From the NCBI GenBank assembly GCA_026874595.1, contig CM049315.1, positions 67,961,916 through 68,025,915 of the forward strand: a stretch of 64,000 bases of DNA, given 5' to 3'. This document shows positions 23,801 through 30,740 of the stretch, one piece after another (positions within the stretch are counted from its first letter, which is position 1; each line of letters starts with the position of its first letter). The position numbers were made by a program, and so were the translations under genes. The notes below the pieces were generated by a model, which searched no databases, was not told the DNA's origin, and worked only from the letters and a program-made list of their open reading frames with translations. This stretch comes from Sipunculus nudus (Eukaryota; Annelida; Sipuncula; Golfingiida; Sipunculidae).

Positions 23801-24126
23801 GTCCAAGCAGTCTTCTGAGTTCATTGCAAATTTTGTGCCATGCAAGAAAAGTTACAAATGTTTGTGTAAATACCAGGAGAATCTACTCATCCTTCTAATT
23901 ACTGTTGATCTCTGTTCTCTGTTTACATTAACCTCGGTCATTGCACCACAATATCACCAGTGGCCGGTAGTCTCTGTTTTTATCCTGCATGGTCACTGAA
24001 CTTGTCTCCTTCCAGAGGGATGCACAGCTGCGTCAGTTCCAGCGGAGTTTGGAACAGCTGTGTTCAACGTGTGTCATGGATAGGCTGGATGTGTCAACCA
24101 GAGGATCTGCTGGACCTGAGGAATAG
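775..24126 (+). CDS. MCMDC2: MCMDC2, MCM domain-containing protein 2 (3' six exons; 5' part outside window)
   Basis: Six exons join in phase to give 254 C-terminal residues: 775-970, 3763-3895, 4382-4524, 4919-5028, 23252-23325 and 24016-24126 (stop TAG 24124-24126). All introns are GT-AG. Seen: an MCM-type AAA+ segment with FGMVFFTD followed by KEDSYADYMVIHQ, which corresponds to the FDL-x-F-x-x-D...D-x-x-x-x-x-H region of MCM helicases; a lid/sensor segment with LIQNYYVTSR, SALKVI, AHAKL and EDAVIAIYLYEES; and a short C-terminal helix-rich tail ending GPEE. Known: MCMDC2 is a divergent MCM paralogue needed for meiotic homologue pairing and strand-invasion repair in the germline nucleus, and it lacks typical helicase motifs. 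The spacing of the exon A segment (HQVSLPVHCGIWAHTDP) and the tail fits MCMDC2 better than MCM2-9, from memory of the family. The 18.2 kb intron holds a Ty3/gypsy element in the same orientation. Exons A to D together cover the ATPase and lid part; upstream exons lie before the window. MCM8 or MCM9 are less likely alternatives. Confidence 0.8.
971..1282 (+). other. MCMDC2 intron, no further feature
   Basis: Begins with the donor GTAGGT and is AT-rich. I see no exon or recognisable repeat before the next mobile element. Confidence 0.6.
1283..2705 (+). mobile_element. Helentron-like non-autonomous element with tandem core
   Basis: The 5' end begins TTGTATTCGCC, then a small hairpin (CCAAAAC/GTTTTG) and GCGGATAC. 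The core has several diverged units that contain 'tcactcatatctc' and 'ttttgcacag' and the palindrome GGTGGCGCCACC or near variants. The 3' end has GCGGATAC again, a hairpin around GTCGCTTG, then ATTCTAG at 2699-2705 followed by T. Two other copies of this subfamily lie at 31609-32734 and 38998-40529. There is no coding capacity. Inference: mobilised in trans by a Rep-helicase element. Confidence 0.6.
2706..3153 (+). other. MCMDC2 intron with (GA)n tract
   Basis: Unremarkable intron apart from a GA-rich simple repeat at about 3036-3070, just before the exon-edge tandem array. Confidence 0.55.
3154..3762 (+). repeat. Tandem array (about 8 copies, 77-78 bp) of the exon B splice-acceptor edge
   Basis: Copies begin near 3154, 3231, 3309, 3376, 3454, 3533, 3610 and 3687; the ninth, at 3764, is the real exon. 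Spacings are 77, 78, 67, 78, 79, 77, 77 and 77. Each copy holds 'tttcctgt...acct(g/t)(c/t)ag', a usable-looking acceptor, followed by about 37 bases matching the first codons of exon B (ATGTTTGGGATGG...GAAGAT). The copies diverge after that point and lack the rest of the exon. The first copy lacks a clear AG acceptor. Confidence 0.85.
3763..3895 (+). CDS. MCMDC2: MCMDC2 exon B
   Basis: The acceptor CTGCAG ends at 3762 and the donor GTACTC starts at 3896. The exon encodes FGMVFFTDIKEDSYADY, then VIHQQLMQAMG and IADDEFYQ. Its first ~37 bases and the preceding ~40 intron bases are present in about eight further tandem copies immediately upstream (3154-3762), so this acceptor sits at the end of a row of look-alikes. 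Confidence 0.8.
3896..4381 (+). other. MCMDC2 intron
   Basis: Ordinary AT-rich intron between exons B and C with a good acceptor tract. Nothing else is seen. Confidence 0.7.
4382..4524 (+). CDS. MCMDC2: MCMDC2 exon C
   Basis: The acceptor TACTGCAG ends at 4381. The exon ends with two bases AT before donor GTGTGT at 4525; AT plus the first base of the next exon gives Ile. It encodes YLSYIRRQPVKLGNEASQL, IQNYYVTSRSLRAS and LPVSALKV, the MCM lid region that leads into the sensor-2 helix. Confidence 0.82.
4525..4918 (+). other. MCMDC2 intron
   Basis: Ordinary intron between exons C and D. Open frames here are chance. Confidence 0.7.
4919..5028 (+). CDS. MCMDC2: MCMDC2 exon D
   Basis: The acceptor TTGCAG ends at 4918 and the donor GTAATG starts at 5029. 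It encodes TNLCLAHAKLRQKEAAM, then VEDAVIAIYLYEES and CTVQH. The AHAKL...V-x-x-E/D-D-A-I-A motif is the classic MCM C-terminal AAA+ helix pair. The exon ends with one base of a Gly codon that is completed 18.2 kb downstream. Confidence 0.83.
5029..5371 (+). other. MCMDC2 intron 5' flank of retrotransposon
   Basis: Intron sequence from the exon D donor to the retrotransposon. It ends with TTTG (5368-5371), the left copy of the 4-bp target duplication. Confidence 0.65.
5372..6555 (+). repeat. 5' LTR of the Ty3/gypsy element
   Basis: 1184 bp, TGTGACC to GGTCACA, uninterrupted. It serves as the reference for the pre-insertion sequence of the 3' LTR. It contains short chance open frames that also recur in the 3' LTR. 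Confidence 0.92.
6561..6578 (+). promoter_or_regulatory. Probable tRNA primer-binding site
   Basis: TGGTGGCAGCGTCGGTGG begins 5 bases after the 5' LTR, as expected for a site complementary to a tRNA 3' CCA end. The priming tRNA was not identified. Confidence 0.5.
6579..7833 (+). other. Retrotransposon leader, non-coding
   Basis: About 1.25 kb between the primer-binding site and the first gag-like codons. I see no long open frame; packaging or regulatory function would be a guess. Confidence 0.5.
7834..9377 (+). pseudogene. Gag and protease region of the Ty3/gypsy element, with breaks
   Basis: Gag starts near ATG 7834 or 7846. The capsid-like part (FDDWEVEARTALE, GKAAAEFLLAHLEG) is cut by TGA at 8113. 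The matching frame changes before about 8280, and the new frame has TAA at 8298 and TGA at 8481. From 8499 the frame is open to 9377. It holds a coiled, Gln-rich stretch, one zinc knuckle CHRCHKLGHFARNC (C-x2-C-x4-H-x4-C) and an aspartic protease with LIDTGSQVTTL. The homology then continues in a third frame shared with pol. Known: gag forms the particle, the knuckle binds RNA, and the protease matures the polyprotein. The stops show that this copy cannot make normal Gag. Confidence 0.85.
9311..12868 (+). CDS. Ty3/gypsy Pol: reverse transcriptase, RNase H, integrase
   Basis: 1185 codons, uninterrupted, including the overlap with the gag-protease frame. RT spans roughly residues 150-390, with ICVDYRRLNKK near 206, FSTLDLASAYSQIP and the catalytic YLDD at 305-308. 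RNase H has ETDAS with Asp468 and VVTDNNPLTYL. Integrase has an HHCC zinc domain (HGHQGTERTET..CNRC) and a catalytic triad Asp802, Asp861, Glu897, that is D-x58-D-x35-E. The C-terminal tail contains a GPY/F-like basic fold region (NPKPYKIVDL) and an acidic stretch. No chromodomain is seen. Start is uncertain: the first ~15 residues may only be overlap, because the protease homology enters from another frame near 9355. Clade within Ty3/gypsy not assigned. Confidence 0.93.
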   Translation: MQVYFASKGPTTWQGDAMVEPLKGVSTLVQPTLMNFSTGISEIQAVNLSDREIRLKPYTRLGVISAGMEIIPTTEPLRIEQVDEEIQVSGGLKEDHAGDLPKVDLSDFRGTDEERQKLEALLMKHSKVFLREGEQLPCTDSIQHGIKLEDDEPVQQTYRRIPPQLWSEVKEHLKDLERRGIIRESQSDFASPIVLVRKKTGDLRICVDYRRLNKKVRRDAFPLPRVEECLEAMSGATLFSTLDLASAYSQIPVAEEDIHKTAFITPMGLWEHLRMPFGLSNSPATWQRLMSRVFRMDILEILLVYLDDIIVFSSTFDQHLERLDLVLTRLAAHRLKLKGEKCHFCEESVTFLGHIVTKDGVRPDSEKISVVSEWPVPETLRGLRSFLGFATYYSRFVPGFSRLAKPLHTLVAQVINRRKQTKRLKESSLSDVWTSEHNQAFVKLNDALTSDLLLGYPDFSSEFVLETDASFAGLGAVLSQVQEGKKRVIAYASRSLRGSEKNASNYSLKKLELLALKWAVCDRFQEYLQGSSFTVVTDNNPLTYLMSKSKLPALEQRWASALAGFSFKIKYRPGTHNSNADGLSRQESRPWEINEPSKDQEVETTSALASLLQNTNVPLELQKGVWEERGFQEPKQVQLDELQATPLLSLSMEGMVDLQRRDPVIGHFLDYWEKGEKPTGIVQRREPKDVQMYFRQWDRIAFKDGVLVKKVIDPVMGQVFQICIPNVVKQEVLKSLHDGHGHQGTERTETLVRSQYYWQGMSRDVQEWVQNCNRCVLAKHQAVRPPMGSLLASRPLEVVAMDFTLLERSSDGLENVLVLTDVFTKWAVAIPTRDQTAVTVARVLVNEWFQRFGPPLRLHSDQGRNFESAVVRELCKLYGVERSHSTPYHPQGNAQCERYNRTLHHLLRTLPSDEKKHWPRHVQDVTWMYNTTQHASTGYSPFFLLYGRVPHLPVDMWTGSIPQEQGPVTSDNWVKIHQRNLMRTYKHVQQKLEQSAEKRKQIFNRKAREVPLDVGSLVYVRQRTLGRNKIQDCYNPKPYKIVDLAEGRDIYKIEPADGFGQSKWMNRTQLRECPKIRHLPHFEPVQLLDEEAEDDGEDFYVVEYGSAPKVNRGMRGDDRACVTREETLPSSSFIDRDRRRTAGQNRNIHREPRSAWELTKNPASSQDMYVLTTSDFDFCHKETFV
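12961..12977 (+). promoter_or_regulatory. Polypurine tract before the 3' LTR
   Basis: A purine-rich run, AAAAAAGTCGGGGTGGG, directly abuts the TGTGACC start of the 3' LTR. This is where plus-strand priming of Ty3/gypsy DNA synthesis is expected. Confidence 0.6.
13401..15356 (+). mobile_element. Helentron-like element inserted in the 3' LTR
   Basis: The 5' end reads TGTATTGCCAGAC, with AGTCTGGAGATACTATGG just inside. The 3' end repeats GTCTGGCGATACTATGG, then the perfect hairpin GGCACC-tgc-GGTGCC (15329-15343), CAGAAATAT and CTAG (15353-15356). So GCCAGAC at the 5' end is inverted by GTCTGGC at the 3' end, the subterminal inverted repeat of Helentron-type elements. The core (about 13500-15240) has five to six units of roughly 330 bp, each with GGTGGCGCCACC or a variant and 'attcttttacttgtttt'. 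The empty site in the 5' LTR (TTTATTATTC) shows insertion within a TT with no clear duplication. There are no genes. Confidence 0.75.
15741..16200 (+). repeat. About 115-bp subterminal tandem repeats
   Basis: Units start near 15741, 15856, 15972 and 16087 with ACGAG(T/C)CGGAACCAGTCGTC. They include the inverted pair ACGAGTCG and CGACTCGT, and differ at few bases. Confidence 0.75.
16783..17136 (-). pseudogene. Transposase fragment, KDZ/HMGXB3-like (decayed)
   Basis: A 117-codon minus-strand frame holds RLTPGLFTIFCHHGVCLGF, FQVMSSAEPPRTAFDIFV, TTVIYDNVCELHVFALN and FLVDR. This resembles, from memory, the catalytic region (FCPHG...GF-x-x-M, YDNAC-x-LH-x-x-x-LNREP, F-x-VDRFHW) of transposase-derived proteins related to KDZ/Zisupton elements and the domain found in HMGXB3-like proteins. 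The frame stops just where the family normally continues with HW-x-GH and further Cys motifs, and the upstream part is missing too. It is therefore a remnant. A family search is needed for the exact class. Confidence 0.5.
17360..18380 (+). repeat. Two diverged direct copies of a ~230-bp module
   Basis: 17364-17600 and 18140-18365 share 'gacctgctcacaaa', 'gaata', 'tatataac', 'ttagtgtgcctta/ttgtgtgcttta', 'ggtcaaggggtcagcatcac' and 'ccgcttgcgtaat/ccgcttacgtaat' in the same order. A (TC)n tract lies between them. Function unknown. A 137-codon frame over the second copy is not shared by the first, so I do not call a gene. Confidence 0.55.
17788..17830 (+). repeat. (TC)n microsatellite
   Basis: Pure CT dinucleotide run of about 43 bases inside the inverted-repeat transposon. 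Confidence 0.95.
20583..23251 (+). other. MCMDC2 intron downstream of the retrotransposon
   Basis: Starts with TTTG, the right target duplication. AT-rich, with no exon or clear repeat recognised. Short open frames on both strands look like chance. Confidence 0.6.
23252..23325 (+). CDS. MCMDC2: MCMDC2 exon E
   Basis: The acceptor TTCAACAG ends at 23251 and the donor GTCAGT begins at 23326. Two bases finish the Gly codon split from exon D, followed by 24 codons encoding QSALSVQPMPHVRDNN and IQAYIGQE. Phase agreement across the 18.2 kb intron and similarity to the extreme C-terminal region of MCMDC2 support the join. Confidence 0.72.
23326..24015 (+). other. Last MCMDC2 intron
   Basis: Intron of 690 bases with good donor and acceptor. 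Nothing else is seen. Confidence 0.65.
24016..24126 (+). CDS. MCMDC2: MCMDC2 terminal exon F
   Basis: The acceptor CTCCTTCCAG ends at 24015. It encodes RDAQLRQFQRSLEQLCSTC followed by a short hydrophilic tail that ends GPEE before TAG. The charged helix fits the last helix of MCMDC2. A polyadenylation signal lies about 160 bases downstream. Confidence 0.75.
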   Translation, partial: RDAQLRQFQRSLEQLCSTCVMDRLDVSTRGSAGPEE

Positions 24127-24284
24127 TCACCACATGATAAGATTAATGAAACTAGAATCATTACAGTGTTATTGCCACTTTGTTAATCTTTAACCAGTAT
24201 CTCACTGCCTTTGTGAACCCACAAGTCAAGTGGCTCCACTCACTCATTTTCACAGATCATCTCAGTGGAATTAGAACATGATAC

Positions 24285-24290
24285 AATAAA
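24285..24290 (+). promoter_or_regulatory. Polyadenylation signal of MCMDC2
   Basis: AATAAA lies 159 bases after the stop codon, the first such hexamer downstream of it. Confidence 0.5.
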
Positions 24291-24960
24291 ATCAAACACT
24301 GATCGGGTACCTCAGCCAATGCCATAAGTTATTTTTAAGGTAAAATATCAGAAAATGGCTCTGTAATGCCTTATGTAATTTTCACTGTGGTTACATTCCA
24401 AAACAATGTCACCAGTATGTGCCTTTGTGAAGACAAATTATTTAATTTCACATGTTTTCATTATATTAATTATATAAAATGTTAAAAAGTATGAAATTAA
24501 CGTGTTATGGCTGTTAAAACTATTATCACTGTTGTAAAGTTAAAATATTGTTAAAGCTATGACGCAATTAACAGGTAATGTTGATTGTTTTGATATATCT
24601 AATGAATATTCCGTATATATTCAATTTTAAATATATGTGTATAATATAGTTATAATGAAAGTGAACTAGTACACTGTTATGGAACGTTAATGACCTAAGA
24701 ATCTGTTTATAACTGTTAATGCCTGCATATTGTCTTTTTACCTGTCTTTATAACTGAGAGATTAATATATATAATTATTCTATAGAGAGTTTTTGTGTGT
24801 ACCAGTATATATAAAGTGTATATGTCTAAGTGATGAACAAAAAATATATGAATCCTGGTGATCCCATGAAACACTGCACAATCTCTGTGATATCATATAT
24901 GCTAAAAGCCTGTTCTTTCCAAAAATGCATTATTGTCATAAGAAAACATGAAAATATAAA
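24291..24960. other. Region downstream of MCMDC2
   Basis: AT-rich sequence without a recognised gene, leading up to the inverted-repeat element at 24961. Confidence 0.5.
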
Positions 24961-26956
24961 CCGTAAAAGTCGTTGCAGAAGTCGCGACTTGTACTAGGAA
25001 ATCGAATTCTAAAAACTAGAATTTTCTAGCAAAGTCGGGGTGCGACTTGTAATACGTATTTATCCCGTTTCAGTCAGCTTTCCCGGTACATGGAATGACG
25101 TCAGTTGAGCGATAATATGCGATACCTTTAACCAGTGCTTTGTGAAACGTCTTTCCCCAATAATTTACACTTTTAACCATCTCTTATGGCCTAAATTTCT
25201 GAACTGACGAAATTTTCATTTTATTAACATTAAATGCAAATTTTAAATTTGCCCAGTTCAAGGCCTACCCGTTGTGACAAGTCGCAATTAAAGTGACACT
25301 TCCTAATCTGCGTTACTGTTATATCATGAGTCAATTTGACGCATATGCCAGTCTGCCGCTCTTTGATGTACATTTTCTATCCCTTTAACTATATGGGTAT
25401 GCGTGTCGTTATGAAAAACTCGCGGTTCCATATCCGTTTATGCTTGTAAAGTTGCGTGTCATTCAAGTTTGATCCACTACAGACACGTCGTGAATTCTTT
25501 TGCCTGCCCGGTTGATCGCTGAATACCAGCTGACCTTTGAAGCCGTGTAGCGGAAGTTCAAGCCCCGGGTCACCCGTGCAATGACTATTACATCCCCACG
25601 TCAGCTAAGCCTTCCGTGACTGATATCCACAGTTAAAAACTCTCATATTAAGAACCATTACTTCACTGTCACCATCTCGTGGTTTAGAAGCGTTTTGGAT
25701 ATCAATGTTATAACGTTTCACGTGAGCTGCAAATATACGATTTGCTTCGTGTGTTACCCGTGTCTCTTTCAGGACGATCGTATGCCCGGTCAACAATATG
25801 GCGGCACGCATGCATTACGGTCAATCGTGCGTTGACGTATTCGTGATTTTTTTAAATGAAGACACATTAATCAATACAATGAAATAACAAACACCATACA
25901 GGTATATATGTTTTTTACTTAAAATGCCACATACGTACCTAAATTCCACCGGAACCGGCATCGTTTGGTGTCATGACGGATCTAGTTCAACGAGGCTGAG
26001 TTTGCCATACATCCAAGCAATTTGAATATAATCACTGATAACGATGGAAATAGGGTTTTCGAGATAAAAAAAATCATTAGTCTCAGTAAACATAATACCT
26101 GTAAATTCAATTATGTGTATTTAAAATAACTCACCGGTCAATAAAGCGTTCATCATCCCCTTGTTGACTGACATATGATCAGTGATTTCAGTAATACCAG
26201 TATGTGCCGCGTCTAGATGGTAAGTTGTATCAATTAATTCAAGGGTTACTAAATTCAGTTTTAGAGCCCATTTCAGAAATAAGGTGAAAAAATTCAAACT
26301 CAATTATTCTTTCCATCTTTCAGTTGTCTTAAGTCAGTTAAAATCATGCCCAATGCGACGGATTGGGACTCGTCACGCGTACGAAAACTAATCAGTGTAA
26401 TGAATCCATCCTACGTTTGACGATCTTTAACGATTTAAAAAGTTGCTCGATTGTGATAGTATTTTGCCTCAGACTCTTTTAGATTATTAATACAGTCATT
26501 TCACTTGATATTTGCATTCTAATGTTACTTAACCTAGTAAGAAACGGCAACAATGACATCGTTTCACAGCACAAAATGTTATCCGACGCAGCTGACTTTG
26601 GCACTGTACAAATCTTGCATGACAATTGAACCTCGACTTTATATGTTAAGATTCTTTTTTTATTCCTTAAATATAAGCATTGTATTAAAGCTGTCCAATT
26701 ATTTTTATGTTTAAATGGTTTATCTAGTTTATAAACCACATAAGTACTATGGGGACGTTGGTTGTAGTCTTGCATCGCAAGGAATGATACTCAAATTCCA
26801 TATGTATCAGGTGGTTGGGACGCCTCTGAAGTCTGGGTGCGACCTATATAATGGACTTTTCCTGAAACTAAACTTGAACGGCTATTCCCCAGGGGGTTCC
26901 TAAAAGTCAGGGCGCGACTTGTAATAAGGATGCGACTTCTGCAACGACTTTTACGG
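24961..26956. mobile_element. 2.0-kb element with 25-bp perfect terminal inverted repeats
   Basis: The left end CCGTAAAAGTCGTTGCAGAA... (24961-24985) is exactly inverted at 26932-26956. A subterminal 'gcgacttgtaata' occurs near both ends. The interior has no transposase that I recognise, so it is probably non-autonomous. The middle (about 25370-25830) is less AT-rich and carries a 68-codon minus-strand frame that may be host DNA carried along. No clear target duplication is visible. Class not assigned. Confidence 0.7.
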
Positions 26957-29333
26957 AAATTCAATAAATTAAAAAAAAAAATAGACTTCATACAAATAAA
27001 TTTTGCTGTATGGATCGTTAGAGCCTCAATACACTAACTTCATTCTAATACGAATAGTATAGTAGGACAGTTAATGGCTGCTTTCCGTATTTCTCTGGAA
27101 AGGGAATGAAACCATATGTAGGGATATAAGATACACATAAGTTTCATTTCTTTCGAATATAACCAGCTTCAAAGAAAGTAAAATTATTTTGCCTTAGTTC
27201 AGAATAGTTTAAAAATATATAACCACAGTGTAAAATAGACAAACTGACAAACAGGAGTCAACCCATTAACTCTGGCAATAAATTAACAAAATTAGAATAT
27301 AAATGAAGGCAACAATGAAATTAGGGTCATTACAAATAAAACAAATTTCATAATGAATAAGAATTGGGGTGAAATTTAGCAGAATGTTCATAAAAATGCA
27401 TAAATCCAGTCAGTATTGCGTAATTGCTTGAAAAAGAACATTCGGTCCATTTGATAACCTCAATTGAGTGACATATTAGCACATTAATAATTTTTTTCAG
27501 TAATTCCAATTATTTAATTAAATATGCTTGAATATAACAGTTTAATTAATTTTAAAGACGAAAGGGAGAGCTTTGACAGAATCAACGATAGATGTGCCCC
27601 CATTAATGAAAGTGGTACCCGATGCATATCTCCCCATTTAAATCCCTGCAAACTTTCTTTGCTTTACTGTAAAAATTAACACTAATCTCAAATATACAAC
27701 TTATCTAAATAGATATGCAGGATTTAATCATTCAAATGAATTTAAAAGATTAAAGTGTTAAGTTTGACAGAATCTATGACAGAAATAATTCTCATTGGGG
27801 AAAGTAGTACCAGAAATATGTCTAATTAAAATGACAACAACAATTCTTTGCTTTAAGGTAAAACAGTGATAATTGTTCAAGATATGCAAAGTATTTAATT
27901 AAATATGAAGATTAATTGACAGTTAATTGAGCTTGAAAATATTTTGTTTGAAAGGACACATAGAGAACAACAAAAGTCTGAGTTGAACTCTGACAAGGCG
28001 TATTTAAGTAAAAATTGACCTTTGGCCTCAAAATAAGGTCATTAAACTTCAAAAGAAAAAAATCGAGACTTTTTTCTGGTTATTATGACTATGGAGATTT
28101 GAGATTGAGTCTATAACGGTCGGCAAAAACGAACATCCGATAATAATGAATATACATCGACACCCTCACTCTATGCAAAATTTAATGAACGTTGATAAGT
28201 AAAAATAGTACCGAATACTTTGACCAGATGTTAGCACTGCTTGTGAGTATGTGTGGTAATGGAAATGAAACAGTGAATAAACTAGGATGGCAAGAAACAA
28301 ATCCTACTGATTCCGCACTTTAATCCAGTTGCACACCAAATGTTAATGGGATCTTCCTTTGCAAATGTCACACCCCTCCAACAAACTGATATTGGCAGAG
28401 GTAATTATTGCACATTAATACAATAACTAATATATTTATACAATATTAAGCGAATCACTTATTTCCCTTCAAAACCCGACTCTCCATAAAATATCTGTCA
28501 ACATTGTTTAAGACAAAACAAAAGGCTATCAGCTCAAATGAACCAGCGTGGCTAAAAATGATCATTGTGGGACATATCTGTTTCTGGTGTTCATATTGAT
28601 ACAAGTATGCCCATTTGTGGACCAAAGCGCAAATGACAGAACCTTACAATACAGAGATAAGAAAAAACAAACATCTAAGGTCAATATCTGGGTGAACTGC
28701 TTTAACCAAAAGTTGATTCCCTTTTTGCTGACTCAGCTGAAACCTATTACCTATGCTGATATATGTGTTATGAATAGTACAAATGAGCGGGCCGTTCATT
28801 GGTGGATAGATAAAGACTACATTTGAAAAGCTTAGTATAGGAATCCTGGGCCTGTGAGTCCACTGGAAATGAATGAGCTGTCAGACTAATGAGTTGACCC
28901 CAACATGTCTGTCGAATATGATTAACCGATTTTCTCATCACTAGTATTTTATATATCAGCTGACCCTGAGTATTTCCTTATAACCATGTGACCCAGTGTG
29001 AATTATTATTGGTCATGTATTGATGATTACCAAGTCATATGAACGATATTTATAGGGCCATGATCATAGTCCACTTTTATTACATTCCCAGAAACTTAAG
29101 TTAGTAATCTTAATCACAAACGACCGGCTGATGACAGATAAGTCCCTCTCGCATGTTATGACATGTAGATATGCTGATAAGACAAAAATTAAACTCATAT
29201 CAGAAACACCTCAAGTTCTGATCCAGGGACAAAGAAAACACATCCTGACAAGTGAGTACCTCTAATTAAGATATTACCACAAGCGCTTGAATTGTTATTA
29301 CTGTAGTTTCCGGTTAAATTTGTTACTTTTCTT
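26957..29333. other. AT-rich intergenic DNA with weak tandem duplication
   Basis: No gene recognised. Near 27560-27930 two diverged copies (about 190 bp apart) share 'tttgacagaatc', 'aaagt(g)gtacc' and 'ttctttgcttta'. A 92-codon plus frame at 28548 has no family features. Confidence 0.5.
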
Positions 29334-29495
29334 CACAGGCACTTGTTTCCAGCACTACAATGGCCTAGAAACCGTAAATACATTGAGTATGGGCGATATA
29401 CCCGTTATTAAAGTTCTTTTATAACGGGTATATCGCCCATACTCAATGTGTTTACGGTTTCTAGGCCATTGTAGTGCTGGAAACAAGTGCCTGTG
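29334..29495. repeat. Near-perfect 75-bp inverted repeat (hairpin)
   Basis: Arms 29334-29408 and 29421-29495 are complementary at 74 of 75 positions (one mismatch near 29377), around a 12-base loop. The arm begins CACAGGCACTTGTTTCCAGC. Transcribed, it would form one long duplex; it could equally be a small fold-back transposon. No coding frame. Confidence 0.92.
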
Positions 29496-30740
29496 CTTTT
29501 CTTGGTCATTTTCTTATAACTATTACTTATCTGACATTTTCCTAGAGTTTTTCGCACTATATGGTCCATCTCTTTATTATTTACTTAATATTTGAGATAG
29601 GCAGGCAAGGAGCCTCCGTTGTTAAGCACATCGGTTTCAGGCTAAATTTGAAGTACATGCGTTATTGGCTGAACCAGCTTACGTCAGCGCGTCACCATCT
29701 GAAAACTCCAGTAGAAGACATATAAACCAAACGGAAAGCGCGTCCTCGGTTGCTATGCAATGGCTGTCTGTTTACTGCCGCTCTTTATGCGAATGATTCA
29801 TTCACGGGTAATTAAATGTATCGCCTTACGTGTTGTTTACAGTCATTAAAACGATTGGAAACATAGTACCTTAAATCCTCGTTTCGGGAGCGGTAAACGT
29901 CAACGTGACCTAAATAAAGCAACAGGCATGAAATCTGTAGAATCAACCACGGAAATGACCTGTGGATTTGGGTATATAAATAGCGCAGATTTTGGGACGC
30001 TAATTCCAAAACACGACGTGGTCAAGGTTCAGAGGTTAATCAGGCCGCTCTAAGCAACATGCACGACAATGTTTTTCGATTCGGCTCTTGTGTATCCAGT
30101 TTTTAACTTGAACCTGAATTTGAAATGAAAAATCAACATGGAGCAAAGGATCCAGACACGAAATATTTTTCTATAAGGATACACAAATCGTACGGGGAAC
30201 GTTATATCAAATGGTAGGGGCGAACTTCGCGACAAATTACTTGCGTGTGTGTACTCGTGATACAATAGCGTCAGACATTGGCGTGTGCATATCGACAGTA
30301 ATGTTAATTGTTACAAAATGAAAGTCCATGCTGGTGGTGAAGTTAATAGATTACACTGGAGTCTGAGGGCCAGCATTTTAGCTTTATTTTAAACTTTTGC
30401 ATGTAATATCATGCACAATGAAGGACAAAAAGGGCAATTATTGGCGATGCCATTCCATGTCATATACCTTCTCAGCGGCTGTCAAAAGTATACGCAAGTT
30501 CACAGGCATAATCAGGGTACCGACGTCCTATATCATATTTTTTTCATCTTTCAAATAAATACTTCATTTATTACCATCCTTATAATTCCACTTCACCTGC
30601 AAAGGAAATCTCAAACTGCAGACATTCATACAATTCTTGCACTCGTATACATAACAAAATAAAATCGTCTGCAAATCAGTATCACTTGGATGAGTTATTA
30701 TTTTGCACAACTTCACACAACTATCGCTAAAGATCGTTGG
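29496..30740. other. Intergenic, no gene recognised
   Basis: Base composition is more balanced around 29600-30060 than the surrounding DNA, which could reflect an unseen promoter or 5' exon, but no specific signal supports that. Confidence 0.4.

Noticed and set aside
28548..28826. 92-codon plus-strand frame
   Set aside because: No motif, no splice context and no similarity to a known family; chance frame.
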